DNA of 64,000 nt from Sinotaia quadrata (lineage: Eukaryota > Mollusca > Gastropoda > Architaenioglossa > Viviparidae): contig CM054177.1 of NCBI GenBank assembly GCA_028829895.1, forward strand, positions 74,445,163 to 74,509,162, written 5' to 3'. The translations under genes were made by a program, and so were the position numbers. The notes under the pieces are model-generated. The model ran no database searches, had not been told where the DNA came from, and saw only the letters and a list, made by a program, of their open reading frames with translations. Shown piece after piece: positions 35,666 through 49,145 of this stretch (position 1 is its first letter; every line of letters starts with the position of its first letter).

Positions 35666-37380
35666 GCAAGTGTATTTGAATTTGGAAGCATGTCGTGTAA
35701 ACATCCGCTAGAAACGTACACAGTGTGCTCTTGTGACCATGGTGACGTGTCACAGTAGTCTAATGCTAAGTAAAAAATATCGAAATCGACAGATTATGGC
35801 GTATGAATCTAACAATAAAGATTTCAAAGCGCTTTGATTTTGCATTTCATGAGTTTAACGTGCACGTTGTGTATTGATAGTATGTGTTAACTTGCTACAA
35901 GTCACGTGGTGTTTGGCACAGAAACGTGTGCATTCTTTGCACATTGATGTCGGCTGTGCAAGAGGACAGTCGATTAACCGGATCAGTGGGGTATATCGGT
36001 ATGGAGAGTGAAGACTTGTTAAACAAACTCTCGATAGTGAAAGATTGGTCGTAAGGAAGATAATGACAAAATTAGTAGGAAATAGTTATCATAAACAAAT
36101 ATTTTTTTTAGGTCATCTGCCACTTTATCACTTAGTTCGTGGTGGCGGTGCCTTTCATTTTTTTTTTTAATACCACGTGACCGTGGAAGTCGATCGTTCA
36201 CGTGCTTGCTTTAGAATGATATTACTGGAATAAATATGGATACACTCGTACACACACACGCACGACGCACGTGCACAAATATATATATACAACATATTTT
36301 GTACTAAAAATCAACAAACCCAACTCAGTAAAACTAACGCCAACAAAAAACTAACTCATTAGTAAGAAAGAAACAATTTTTCAAACGAGTAAAATTGCGT
36401 AGTATTATAAACATTTCGTTGTTATATATAATTTTCCTTCTAAAATCAGATTTAATTTTATTATTATTACTATGTTTATATATATCCGAGAAGTGGATTG
36501 AATACTTCAGAAGAAAATATTTAGAACTCTATCTTTCGTCTTTCCCAACTTGCACGTTGATATCACGTTCTTCTACCTACAATATGTGCGTGCATGTTGT
36601 GTTGTGTGTGTGAGAGAGAGAGGGAGGGAGGGAGAGAGAGAGAGAGAGTATCATTCAGACAAATAAGGAAAGAGAAAGCGAAACAATGGGTAAGAGAGAA
36701 TATGGACAAACAGACATTCGGAGAGAAAGGGACAGGCGGGCAAAGGGAGAAAAGAGACAAAAATCATCATTTTTCCCTATAATTCTCCCTTCCCTTCCTT
36801 TCCTCACCCACAAACAAATTAGCTGGTATCGTCAAGTGACATTTTGTAGGAAGCAATCAATAATAATGACAATAACAGCAAGAGATATGCTAAACTCCGA
36901 GAACAAATACACGCGCTAATTGCAGAGTTATTGTCGACGAGTAAATGACGCATGAACTCCATCACTTGAGTCCCTTCAACAAAGCAATTATTAATAATCG
37001 GATAGCGAAACGTAGTTACCACATGGTTAGGCCCCGTTTTTACGTCAATTCAGCACGCACAGATTCGTCATTAAAAGAGAGAGAGAGGTAGAGAGAGCAG
37101 TGGGTAAGTGTTTGTCAACAGTGTATAAATAAATATATTTTAAGATGAAAGTCCATCACTCTTAAAACACAAGGCCAGGTTATTGGGTGTAACGCGTTTC
37201 ATTGCCGCAAATAAGGAGTTTTTATGGTACTGTAATTTGCTAAAATTATCGCTTCACCACCACCCTTTCCTCTGTAGAAGAGAAATCACTTCTTTTTTCT
37301 TTTCGATTGGCCTTGTGTCAAAAATTCCTTTCGTAAGCAATTGCAGGAGAGGAAAGTGACACGCTTCTTGACCAAAGCAA
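35666..37380. other. No gene; E-boxes and GA tracts
   Basis: CACGTG at 35903, 36174 and 36199; GA-rich 36610-36650 and 37075-37095. No supported exon. Confidence 0.5.

Positions 37381-37381
<1 letters not shown>

Positions 37382-37446
<65 letters not shown>
37382..37446. repeat. (GT)n microsatellite
   Basis: Perfect GT run of about 32 copies. Confidence 0.98.
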
Positions 37447-37451
<5 letters not shown>

Positions 37452-37499
37452 TGAGCAAGAAAATGTTCCACGTATACAAGCCTAAATGTGTTAATGGTG

Positions 37500-37915
37500 A
37501 TGTTTGGCCACAGAATATGTGTGACGTTTAAAGAGACCTAAATGTGTTACTTTTTACACTTTTTAGCTGCCTGTGCACACATCTCTTTTTCGTGTTTGAA
37601 CTGTATCAATATGTCTATCTTCTCACTGGACTTGTGATAATATTTCTATCATAAACTTTTCTTTCTCTCTCTTGGGGAGTAGGGAAGTCACACATTCACC
37701 ACGGTATATGCAAATGTGTGAGATGAGTATGGAGACTTACATTTTTAATATATGTGTGTCACTTACAGAAACCTAAATATTTTGTTTCTGAAGTTTAAAA
37801 ATACCTAAATTAAAAAAGATATGTGTCACTTATAGAGACCTGTATGTTTTACGATTTTTGACATTTAAAGAGACCAAACTTGTTTCGTGTGGGACATTCA
37901 TAATAGAGATGCTTA
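37500..37915. repeat. Decayed relatives of the 32 bp array
   Basis: Motifs such as GTGTGTCACTTACAGAAACC and AGAGACCTAAATGT recur loosely and lead into the regular array from 37916. Confidence 0.6.
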
Positions 37916-38235
37916 CATTTTTAATGTGTGACCTTTATAGAGTAATACATTTTTAATGTGTGACCTTTATAGAGTAATGCATTTTTAATGTGTGACCTTT
38001 ATAGAGTAATGCATTTTTAATGTGTGACCTTTATAGAGTAACACATTTTTAATGTGTGACCTTTATAGAGTAATGCATTTTTAATGTGTGACCTTTATAG
38101 AGTAATGCATTTTTAATGTGTGACCTTTATAGAGTAACACATTTTTAATGAGTGACCTTTATAGAGTAATACATTTTTAATGTGTGACCTTTATAGAGTA
38201 ATACATTTTTAATGCGTGTGACGTTTGTAGAGAAA
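37916..38235. repeat. 32 bp minisatellite, 10 units
   Basis: CATTTTTAATGTGTGACCTT then TATAGAGTAAT, starting at 37916 and every 32 bp to 38204. Confidence 0.97.
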
Positions 38236-39130
38236 TTATTAGTGTGTGAGACGTTTCTTGAGAAATTATATATATTAATATTGCGGAATTTATAGAAAAG
38301 TAATATATTAATGCGTGTGATGTTAGGAAACCTAAATTTATTATTGATGCTGTTTCAATTATTAATTTATTAGGAATAAAATTAGGTTTAGTATTAAGGT
38401 CAAGTTTCAACCTGCAGTTCTTAAACCAGAGGATTTGTGAATTTCAAAGTTACTTTCTTGCCATATTGAGCAGGCCTACAGCTTTAGAACTAATTCTCAC
38501 CTGAATCAATCAATTTAAATTGCTTTGTTAGGTCAAATAATCATGATTAATAAAGCTACATAAATTTTTAATGTAAAGATAAATTAAAAATCGATATGAA
38601 GAAAATGTTATTACAGGTACAAGCACCGTTCATTGCGGGTAAAGTATGTCTATTTCCAAGTTTGTCGTTAATTGAATAATTTTCACGATGGCTATAGATG
38701 TCACAGATATCTGAGTAGGGGACAGTAAAAGAATATTTCCCCAAATATTAATTTCGTACTGTAAAGAAACAAATATTTTAAGTGTATAGTTTACTGCTGT
38801 TTTTAATTTACCAAATATTACATGTTTCCCTTTCGAAAATGAAGTTCGATTAATGTGAAAATTTTATCGTTGATGTTTTTGTAAATGTATTGTCATTTAC
38901 ACATTACTGAAGTTTTTTTACTGTATTAAAAGAGTTACGTTTACTGCGATATATGTGTGATTTTTTTCTTTTTCTTTAAATTAAAAAAATTGATTAACAA
39001 GTCTGTGTCTGTTTTTTTCAATAATGTCGCTTAAGGCAAGGAGACAGACTGAAAAATGGTATGTGTAATTATTTAATTTTCTTTGCTTCGGTCTTTCATC
39101 TTGTGGGTATCGTGCTGCAAAAAATAATCT
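38236..39130. other. No recognised feature
   Basis: AT-rich, no supported exon. Confidence 0.5.
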
Positions 39131-39640
39131 GTGTGTCTGTGTATCTATCATTTTTTCTCCAATTCAATCTTACTCTGTCTCTGTACTGTGTGTCTGTCTA
39201 TCTATCATTTTTTCTCCCCTTCAATCTTACTCTGTCTCTGTACTGTGTGTCTGTCTATCTATCATTTTTTCTCCCCTTCAATCTTACTCGTCTCTGTACT
39301 GTGTGTCTGTCTATCTATCATTTTTTCTCCCCTTCAATCTTACTCGTCTCTGTACTGTGTGTCTGTCTATCTATCATTTTTTCTCCCCTTCAATCTTCCT
39401 CTGTCTCTGTACTGTGTGTCTGTCTATCTATCATTTTTTCTCCCCTTCAATCTTACTCTGTCTCTGTACTGTGTGTCTGTCTTTCTATCATTTTTTCTCC
39501 CCTTCAATCTTACTCTGTCTCTGTACTGTGTGTCTGTCTATCTATCATTTTTTCTCCCCTTCAATCTTACTCTGTCTCTGTACTGTGTGTCTGTCTATCT
39601 ATCATTTTTTCTCCCCTTCAATCTTACTCTGTCTCTGATT
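39131..39640. repeat. 57/58 bp pyrimidine-rich minisatellite, 9 units
   Basis: Units of TCTATCTATCATTTTTTCTC then CCCTTCAATCTTACTC. Unit length shifts by one base (TACTCGTC against TACTCTGTC), so the 239-codon frame across it changes phase between copies and is not a gene. Confidence 0.96.
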
Positions 39641-40992
39641 GCCATTCCTTCTTTTCCTACCTTCAGCATTCTCCCACCACCTTCCATCACTCCACCTCCA
39701 TCCCAAGAGTCTCTAGAGAGCAACTTGGCTCTGATTTAATTCTTGTGTCTTCTTTCGATCGCATCACATTTAAAAAATAAAACCATCATTTATTTGTTTT
39801 AGAGAAAGAGAGAGAGAGAGTGAGAGAGAGAAAGGGTCATTCACCTCCATTTTTTCTTTTACTTATTTCGTGTGTCTTCTTTAAGATGGATACAATCGCA
39901 TCACGGCTAGACTCAAAATTTATTTATTTGTTTTTAGAGAGAGAGAAAAAAAAATTAGTCATTGAATTTTAAGGCCATCCTCGTGATCCACTTGCACGCG
40001 CCGTCACGTGTCCGTCCGACATGCTGTATCGTTAGCACGCGCGCGTTTGTTTCCTTTGCAAATACCAGCGGTGTGTTTAGTCAAGCACGCTTCTGACACT
40101 TCTGATCGTCTGCCTACCAATATTAAGGAAGACATGACACATGGAGATTTGCAGTACGATTTGACTTGAAGTGGTAATGAAGCGAAAACCGCCAAATAAA
40201 AGTTTTAGAGCCGGTGAAAACAAAAATGGGGAGACTGGTAGAGCACGCATGCGGTGGATTACCCAAGATTTATCCTCCCACCACCACATAAAAAAATTAT
40301 CAGATTGTAATCAGATTTAGCCTTGTCTGGTTGTGTGTGTGCGTGCGCGCACGTGCGTCTGTAAAATGATGTAATATTAACGTCAGTGACATCTTTTCAT
40401 CAATTCATCCACCACCTAATTACTGTTTTAACCAGACAAGGTCAAGGACAGTTATCAAGTTTGTAGCTTAGTCTTTTGACAAGTCCGCATTTCCATGAAA
40501 GAAGAGAGCTTCCTTGCAACTGGCCTCAGGTCGACAATTACTAGTCTCGTAGTGAAGAGAGTAGTTAGATAGACAGAAAAAGAAAGCGAAAAATTCAAGA
40601 TTTGGAGAAAAAAGAACAAACAGGTATAGAAAGAGAGACAGCGAGAGGCGGGCACTGAAAAAAGCAGAGACAGCGAGAAAGAGAGATAGAGAGAAAAAAG
40701 AGAAAGACGGAGAGGGAGACACTAGAGAGTGACAAAAAAGAAGGAAGGAAGAACAGAGGATATGAATGAGAAAGAAGATAAAGGGAGAGAGGGAAAGAGA
40801 TCACAAATTAAAAAAAATATTCGAAGAAGAAAGAAATGCATTGCTGCGAACAAGAAACTAATAAAATTATGGTTGTTTTTGTAAAGAGAGGTGAGGACTT
40901 AAAAATGGCTTAAGGACAAAATGGGAAAATGTGAGATAAGAAATCGGAACATGTAGAGAGACACAAGTGCATCTTATAGTCTTACAGACAAT
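39641..40992. other. No gene; GA-rich purine tracts
   Basis: GA at 39798-39832; a 240 bp purine-biased stretch at 40560-40800; alternating purine-pyrimidine GTGCGTGCGCGCACGTGCG at 40338-40357; GTCACGTGTC at 40003-40012. Confidence 0.6.
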
Positions 40993-41418
40993 GAATAAGA
41001 AAACTGGTTTTAAATATGTAAAGCTGTTGCTAAAACAACAATTTCTTACAGAATAAGAAAACTGGTTTTAAATATGTAAAACAACAATTTCTTACAGAAT
41101 AAGAAAACTGGTTTTAAATCTGTAAAACAACAATTTCTTACAGAATAAGAAAACTGGTTTTAAATATGTAAAACAACAATTTCTTACAGAATAAGAAAAC
41201 TGGTTTTAAATATGTAAAACAACAATTTCTTACAGAATAAGAAAACTGGTTTTAAATATGTAAAACAACAATTTCTTACAGAATAAGAAAACTGGTTTTA
41301 AATATGTAAAACAACAATTTCTTACAGAATAAGAAAACTGGTTTTAAATATGTAAAACAACAATTTCTTACAGAATAAGAAAACTGGTTTTAAATCTGTA
41401 AAACAACAATTTCGTTTA
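40993..41418. repeat. 46 bp minisatellite, 9 units, carrying acceptor-like CTTACAG
   Basis: GAATAAGAAAACTGGTTTTA starts at 40993, 41051, 41097, 41143, 41189, 41235, 41281, 41327 and 41373. The first unit has 12 extra bases (CTGTTGCT region). Each unit ends AATTTCTTACAG. Confidence 0.97.
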
Positions 41419-41885
41419 AATTACAAGAAGAGAAGCTCTAATAAAACACACCATCTTCCTCTTAAGACAATTGCACTCACTACTACCACTATCTCCCACC
41501 ACCAACTTCCACTATCTTCCACCACCACCACTACCACTTCCGCTAACCGCAAACAATTTTATTACAGTTACAATCTATTTTCGAACTGTCAAATTTAAAT
41601 ATCAGATGGTTATATTTAACGGTAAACCTCAGTTGTTCGCATTTGTTATTCGAGGTTGGTGGTATACGTTTGGCGGCTGAAGAAGTTGGTTGTAAAATGT
41701 GCACAATTTACGCACAAAATACCTGCACATTTAATATGCGTATTAGGGCAATACGCATAATTACATCGAATCCGATAGCAGTGCTTATTGGAATTCAATG
41801 TGCTTTGTTTTGTTGTGCCCTTCTCTTCTTCAAGACATCAGGAAAATATATTAGGTATATTATGATAATATAAAATATATTATTA
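41419..41885. other. No recognised feature
   Basis: CCACCA-rich patch at 41480-41535; otherwise AT-rich. Confidence 0.5.
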
Positions 41886-42108
41886 TTAATAATAATAATG
41901 ATTATGATGATGGTTGGTGGTGATGGTAATGATAATGATGAAGACGATGATGATGGTAGTGGTAGTGATGATGATGACGACGACGGCAGTGATGATGATG
42001 ATGGTGGTGGTGGTGGTGGTGGTGATGGTGATGGTGGTGATGGTGATGGTGGCGATGCTGTTGGTGGGGATGGTGCTGGTGGGGGTGGGGGTGATGGTGG
42101 TGAAATCG
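41886..42108. repeat. (GAT/GGT)n trinucleotide tract
   Basis: About 220 bp of GAT, GGT and AAT triplets. Asp/Gly-rich and Met/Val-rich frames across it are artefacts. Confidence 0.96.
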
Positions 42109-42282
42109 TAACCAGGTGCGCGCAACGAGCGCGCAGAAAGACAGGAGAAAGCTTTTAGTGTCACTATTTGCATTATGGATGGAGCCATATAGAACTGTTA
42201 TGCTAGCAAAATCCTAAAAATTGTGTGATTTTGCTATGTTCGGTCAACTTTGGTACTAAACTACCCAACTGTAAATGTCTTC

Positions 42283-42455
42283 TAAGCGGTGAAACTCAAC
42301 ACTTGAGTATACATTAATACGTGTTATAGGAGCGATGAAACTCTATACATAAGTACCCGTTAATATCTGTTTTAGGAGCGATGAAACTCTACACACAAGT
42401 ACCCGTCAATATCTGTTTTAGGAGCGATGAAACTCTACATTTAAGTACGCGTTCA
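42283..42455. repeat. 46 bp tandem repeat, about 4 units
   Basis: AGGAGCGATGAAACTCTA starts at 42328, 42374 and 42420, with a diverged copy from 42283. Confidence 0.94.
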
Positions 42456-42488
42456 TAAGAAAGTAGAACTGTCACAATTTAGCTGTCC

Positions 42489-42625
42489 ACGAGAGTCCTA
42501 CTTTAATACTTATATAATATAATAAAAGATTACACAAATCTCGCACCTTACGAGAGTCCTACTTTAATACTTATATAATATAATAAAAGATTACACAAAT
42601 CTCACACCTTACGAGAGACCAAAAC
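42489..42625. repeat. 61 bp tandem repeat, 2.2 units
   Basis: ACGAGAGTCCTACTTTAATA starts at 42489 and 42550, with a partial at 42611. Confidence 0.95.
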
Positions 42626-43077
42626 TGAGAGTGTATCACATTTTTAAAAAATAAATTTTCAAAATAAGAAACACAATTTTACAGCTTCCGAGAAGTCGAA
42701 ATTGACAGTGAATTGCATTTTAAACAATGATTACAATCAGGAAGGCTACAATAGACAAAACCTGCTAACGTTAACTGAGGAAGGAAAAAAACTACTTATG
42801 TAAACTTTAAAATATTTCCGATGCATATTTATCCGAAGTTGACTAATTGAAAAGGAAATAGGCCATACATCAAAATGCGAAATATTATAAACCAAACTAT
42901 GATTAATTTATGATAAATACAAATATTTAAAAAATTAAAAGAGTTGAACATTGAACTCCGAATCCTAATTACTGCTTCTACTGACAATCACAATAACAAA
43001 GCCAACAACAAATCTCATTACAATACTTTGCAAAAGAAACTCGTATCAATGACAGCTGTTTTTTGGCCAACACAAAA

Positions 43078-43335
43078 CTCCCACTGTAAACAGAGCACAC
43101 GAAAATAATTTCTACTCCCATTGTAAACAGAGCACACGAAAATAATTTCTACTCCCATTGTAAACAGAGCACACGAAAATAATTTCTACTCCCATTGTAA
43201 ACAGCACACGAAAATAATTTCTACTCCCATTGTAAACAGAGCACACGAAAATAATTTCTACTCCCATTGTAAACAGCACACGAAAATAATTTCTACTCCC
43301 ATTGTAAACAGCACACGAAAATAATTTCTACTCAA
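43078..43335. repeat. 37/35 bp minisatellite, 7 units
   Basis: CATTGTAAACAGAGCACACG units. Long form has AGAGCAC, short form AGCAC. Order: L L L S L S S. Confidence 0.96.
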
Positions 43336-45032
43336 TATGTCTGGAGCAATCAAGTGGTAGCGCGTAACTGACATCACACAGACTGCGAAACAGTTACCCA
43401 TAGCAACCGAACAATCCAGTCTTGAAGTTACTATCATTTCAGTTTCACTAAGGTACAGTCAGACCTCTAAATTCCCTGGACTCTTGAGTCCATAGATAGG
43501 TAGGTAGGTAGGGTGACATAATTGTTCCTTTCTCAAGATAACAATAACTGCTACTGCGATAACGGAAAATGTCTGCCCATATTCCTTAAGACTCATGTCG
43601 GAACTATATTGAGTCATCTGCTATTGTTTTATATAAATTTACAATTTAAAAATGTCACATACTAATGCGTTAAGGGTACGTTTTAGTGAAAAGTTAATTG
43701 TTGGACACATGCTTAATTTGAATATGTTTCTTAAATACGTGTCCAATTTTTACAAGCATTGCATTTATAGAAATATACGCAAATAATTTACTTGCCAAAA
43801 TAATGAAAATTTCACTGGAAGGGGCAATTTTTTTTTTAAGCACAAATATCTTAATCATCTTCTCAAACCGTCATTTCTCATCGGATAAGGGAATTCTGAA
43901 TCGCTTACTTCAGATGATCATGACTTGTCATGAATTTGTTTTCAAATATAAATTATTGTGGTAAATAAAATATATTTTAAACTGGATTTTATATAAACCA
44001 CTGAGATCGCAAGTTTTTTTTCACTGAGGTGAAAAATAAAAATAAAATGTATGCATTATCATGCCACATATATAATGATGCATTGTGTAAGACATTTCAT
44101 ACATTAATATATATCAGGCTGGCATCCCAGTTAATCCTCCAGTATAAGACAGATACGGCGGTACATATTAGGCTTTGTAGATAATGAAAGTTTATTTACG
44201 TTACAACATTAACAGTTAATGTTTAGTTGACAAGGAATCTAAGAAGGATGAGAGTTGAAAAGAAAAATAGAGACGTCAACTTAACAAACGTTATAAACAT
44301 GAATTTGTGTGATTGTGATTTTGTGGTTCGTCTGTGTGGTTTGTAGAATTCAGTCAGTCATCTGTTTAGTCAATTATTCAATCAATCAATCTAAGAATCA
44401 AGCAATCTATCCATCATCGAATCAAGCAGTAGTTTAAATAATGTCAACGTTTTATCACCTTCATAACTTCTTTGTGTCTCTCTCTCTTTCAGCAGTCATG
44501 ACCTCTTCCAATTCACAAATACAATTGTCATTCTAATTGTCATGCGCTATCTTTCATTCAAATAGTTCAGGGAAGAAAATTCGTCATCGGTACAGCGTTT
44601 TGTCATTCATAAAACACCTGTGCATGCGTACAAAACACATAGTATCACGCGAATGCAGAAGCTGCAACAAGACAACGTCTCTAAAACTTAGGAAAGTCAA
44701 CCCAGTCCATGAGCCTACCGCGCCCCCTGCTTGTTTCCGTCTCCCATAGGATTAAAATTATTGGTGAATCCATTCTTCTTCCAAAGGTTACACTTGCACT
44801 TAACCCGTCTCAGGCGCCTTTAACTATTGTCTAGTGATTCACAACCTGACGACAATGTTGCTGGTTTTGTTCTTTAAGTTAGCACCCTACGAAAGCTTGT
44901 CTGCCTTATTGAGTCAAGTGATTTGCAGTCATTAAAAGGTGAATATCACAAGCTCTTGACTTTTGCAATTATCTATTTGTATGTGTGTGTGTGCGTGTGG
45001 TGTGTGCATGTCTGCAAACATGTTTGTATGTA

Positions 45033-45088
<56 letters not shown>

Positions 45089-46016
45089 TGTTTTTGTGTG
45101 TGTGTGGTGAAAGAGAGAGAGAGAGCTGTTCTTCTTGCATTGTCACATAACGAACTTGTGCAAAAATGTTTTCATATTACATGCATTTGATTAAAGGACT
45201 TCGAGTAAATGTAAAACAAAGGAAGGATTAAAAGAAAGAAGCATGAAAACAATTCGCAATGGACAGTTCATTATGGACTTAAGACGTCGCCATTAATTCC
45301 AAACATTGTCCACTGTAGTCATGGGACAATTTTATTCTAACTTCAGAACTCTTCATTTAAATGAGAGTAATTTCATGAAGAACCAAACTTCAGACTTGAC
45401 CTAATTACGCAAAGGAATCAATGACCATTCAGGATCATAAATAATTTCATATTAGGGTTTCACCCGAGAAAAGTAATCAACGTTACTGACTAGTGAAAGG
45501 AAAGGAATGTTTAATATCCTAACTTATGTACAGAGTGACATTCAATATTTCCGATTGATGTTGATATATAATTTCCCAAATGTATTAAATTATGCTACGA
45601 AACTCTTCTCGTGATATATATTAACTTCTAAGCTGGATTAAAACATGACTTGTGGCGGGGGGGAGGTAGAAAAGAACGTGGTCAATACGATCCAGACTGA
45701 TTGTTTAATTCGTTAAAGTCTAGGTGAACAGAAATCCACTTCAAGCTGATATTTATAAAATCCATATATTTCAGTAATGTCAACATTTCTAAACGTTCTG
45801 TCAAACTTTAAGTAATAAATAATATTATTCTTTTTTACGATTAACAGTGGAAACGAAACCAAAACCCTTGATCGTCCCCGCCTCTCACGAGATCGCCACA
45901 TGACAAAAAGTGGCTAAAATGCTCTGGGCTAGAGTCCAGTCAAAGTTGTTTCTTTGATCCGCGTGCAGTTGAAGTACCATGAAAACATAACATGAAACAT
46001 TCGTGCAGAGCTCGGT
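43336..46016. other. No gene; GGTA and GT/GA microsatellites
   Basis: GGTA at 43496-43511; interrupted GT at 44983-45108 then GA to 45126. No splice-bounded frame. Confidence 0.5.
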
Positions 46017-46180
46017 GTCAAGTTTCCGTCTTTCCGTTAAAAGAGTAGTTGATTAGTTCTCTGTGTCGTCATCAAGTTTCCGTCTTTCCGTTAAAAGAGT
46101 AGTTGATTAGTTCTCTGTGTCGTCATCAAGTTTCCGTCTTTCCGTTAAAAGAGTAGTTGATTAGTTCTCTGTGTCGTCAT
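46017..46180. repeat. 54 bp tandem repeat, 3 units
   Basis: TCAAGTTTCCGTCTTTCCGT at 54 bp spacing, near-identical copies. Confidence 0.96.
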
Positions 46181-46934
46181 CAAGCTCGTTTGTGTACATT
46201 GGTAACATCGAAAATCTCGCACAGATACGATAATTTTTCATCGCTCATGTTGCAGTATCCATTAGGACTACGACTTTCAAATTTTATATGCATCATCAGA
46301 ACACCTCAGTCTATTAATGGAGCTCATTTGCCTGGTTGACCTAGATCCCTCTTCATTTGGTCTTTAAACGATTTAGCTAACGGTCCTCATGACTGTACTG
46401 AAATTATATGCAAACGCACTGGCTAAGAACCCTTACATACAAAACAAAACCTTATTGCATTTCTGAGTGGACATAGTAAGGTAACGAGTGTATCACCACA
46501 AGTTATATCATTGATAATGAATACTGGTCAGCTGATATACGACGAGAGTACGGGCGGGGGAAAAGACAACACACATATATACTTCAAAGGCCAAATGTAC
46601 TTTCTAAATTGTAAGTTTCGAATAAAGGCTAGTCGCATTTTATGACGCACGAATCAAACAACGTTCTTTGTTTTTCTATTTGTTTAAAGTTTCTTTCAAT
46701 GTACGTCTGCTAGTAACACAAAAACTCAGCACTTATACACTCATAATAATGGAGACCTTCGATTAGGCCCGTCAGCCGGTTAAAGGATTTATTTTATAAG
46801 TATATTCTCTGGACTTGGATGAGAATAATTTTTTTTTAAGGAATTAGTACGCAACGATTACTGTGTTGTATACTTTTCAAAATATTTGTCTAATGTTTAA
46901 CGCCTTTTGTCGATTTTTCATTTGACATAGAATT

Positions 46935-48310
46935 CAGACTGAGTTGCGAGAACAGTACTGAATGAATTAGAGCTGTGTGGCCTACATTCCTGAATATGTG
47001 GAGTTATGAGAACAGTACTATGTGAATTAGTAACTGTGTAGCTGTGTGGCCAGGGTATTGAATCCATTTACTTTTCGAAAAAGTGGATATTGCTTCCATT
47101 TATTTATGGAGTTGATTGAAGATAATGTTCATTACTGGTTTAAGTTGCAAATAAATAAATTAGTTTAAATGTTTATAAGTATGTGTGTTGTATGTGTTTG
47201 TGTTTATGAATATATCAGTGTGTGTATGTTGTCTGTTTGTATGTGAGTGCACGTGTGTGTGAAAATGTGCATATGTTATGTTTGTGCATATGTGTGTGAG
47301 GGTGTAATTTGTGTTTGTTTGTGTGTAATTTGTGTTTGTTTGTGTGTATGGGTATGTGTGTGTGTGTGTGTGTGTGTGGACGGACGATTGACTGATGACT
47401 TCACTATTCGGATCACCTCCCACTTGTCTTGAGGTAAGTCCGTATCTTGTGGTCACTCTCCGCTGTCCAGCACTAAACTGCTCATCAAATAATTTTATAA
47501 GACGTTCAGTTCAGTTCGTCGACGGACACTGCTTTTTCTTTCCCAAGATGCTCAACGTCAAGGTTGCCTAAGCTCGACAAAAGGAAAACGCCTTAACATT
47601 AAACGGATCAGTGAATCCTTCAACTCGAAATATTTTGGTTATGACTGTTGTTTCATTTCTAACCATCAGTTAATTCGAACGCGTCTGTGTGCAAAGAAAA
47701 CCCATGTAAACATAAAAACTAATTTATCTGTATGCATGTTCACCGGATTCCTTAATGCATTATGAATGATGAAATTTAGTTGTTTTTTTCCAAATTAACA
47801 GAGCAATACTGTCATTGGTCGGCATTACGGCTTTAGAAATACGATGACTGTATTTGAATTATATGTATGTGATTTAATATGATTAGATATCACATATAAT
47901 ATATATAAATAGTTTGTAACTTTAGCAAGTTTGGTCGTCTCTTTATTCTTCATGAACATAAAATCTTAATTCTAGAGCCACAGCCCTTAAAACTGTAGAA
48001 ATAGAGTCATTATCCTTGATTAATTATATTATCAGAGTAATTTCTTATAACCATAATCTAATGCCTTAATCCTAGATCCATAATCTGAGAGCTATCAGCC
48101 TAGATCCTTAACTATAGAACCCAAATCCAGAAACCACATTTTTCTAAAGAATCAATCTTAGGGCCATAATCCAAGAATCAGAATACTAGAGAAATAATTA
48201 ATCAATGATCCGTAAAAGTGAGTCATAATCATTTGTCATAATTCTAAAACCAAAATCCAAGAGCCATCTTTTCAAGAATAAAACTTCCAAAACCTCAATT
48301 CTCAAATCAT
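46935..48310. repeat. 60 bp duplication, TG-rich stretch and decayed 18-20 bp repeat
   Basis: GAGAACAGTACT copies at about 46948 and 47008; TG-rich 47180-47380; CCATAATCCTAGAT-like units at 47960-48310. Confidence 0.7.
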
Positions 48311-48997
48311 ATTCACTAAGACATGATCCTAGTAACATTAAATACAGAACGAATTATTATTTAAAAAATTAAAATATTGTACGCGGTCTAAGCCAGAAGT
48401 CGTAAATGGACAGCGAAAGGCCGCTAGAAGATATTTGTTGCGTGACGTCAGAACCGCACTGAACAATCGAAGACAACACATTCAACTATTACTCGAACAT
48501 TAAAGATAAGTCGCTATACCCCATTGATGACAGAACTATGAAGTGTGTGCATAAACTATCTGGGCAGCGCGCTAATATACTCTGTTAGTCGCGATTTGTA
48601 TCTGTTCATTTTTCTTTTCTATTTTAATTAAATTGTTACTAAATTTATTGTTATCTTACCTGATGTTACATAATTGTAACCGACTAGAAATTCAACTAAC
48701 TGGGGGCAAGTCGTAATAAAGGGATAAAGAATAATAAATCTTAATTTAAAAATAAGAGGGAGATAACATTGTTAGTTGAGGCAAGTCAACTGATTTATCT
48801 GGTAAGGTGTCGCGAATAATTACCTGAATATTACGGCATTTCGTGGGAGATAAGTCAGGCCGTCCGGCTGTCGCTATTATTAGAAATTATTCAATAAACC
48901 AATATTGATAACTGAAATCTAAAATAGGGCAGGGTCGTTAAGCATGTGACGTGTGACACCCTCCTTAACGCCATCTGAATTAATTCTCTTTCGTTTT

Positions 48998-49145
48998 GTT
49001 TCATGTCTGTCTTTTTTAAAGTGATCAGACCATTGTTTCATGTCTGTCTTTTTCAAAGTGATCAGACCATTGTTTCATGTCTGTCTTTTTCAAAGTGATC
49101 AGACCATTGTTTCATGTCTGTCTTTTTCAAAGTGATCAGACCACA
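48998..49145. repeat. 37 bp tandem repeat, 4 units
   Basis: GTTTCATGTCTGTCTTTTT starts at 48998, 49035, 49072 and 49109. Each unit has AGTGATCAGACC, with palindromic TGATCA. Confidence 0.97.

Noticed and set aside
39061..39780. 239-codon plus frame
   Set aside because: It crosses the 57/58 bp array, where one-base length changes shift the phase between copies, so the peptide repeats in different frames.
40993..41418. CRISPR array
   Set aside because: Regular short repeats occur, but there are no unique spacers between them and the DNA is eukaryotic; all such arrays here are head-to-tail minisatellites.
41898..42158. Asp/Gly-rich plus frame
   Set aside because: Translation of a GAT/GGT triplet tract with no flanking coding sequence.
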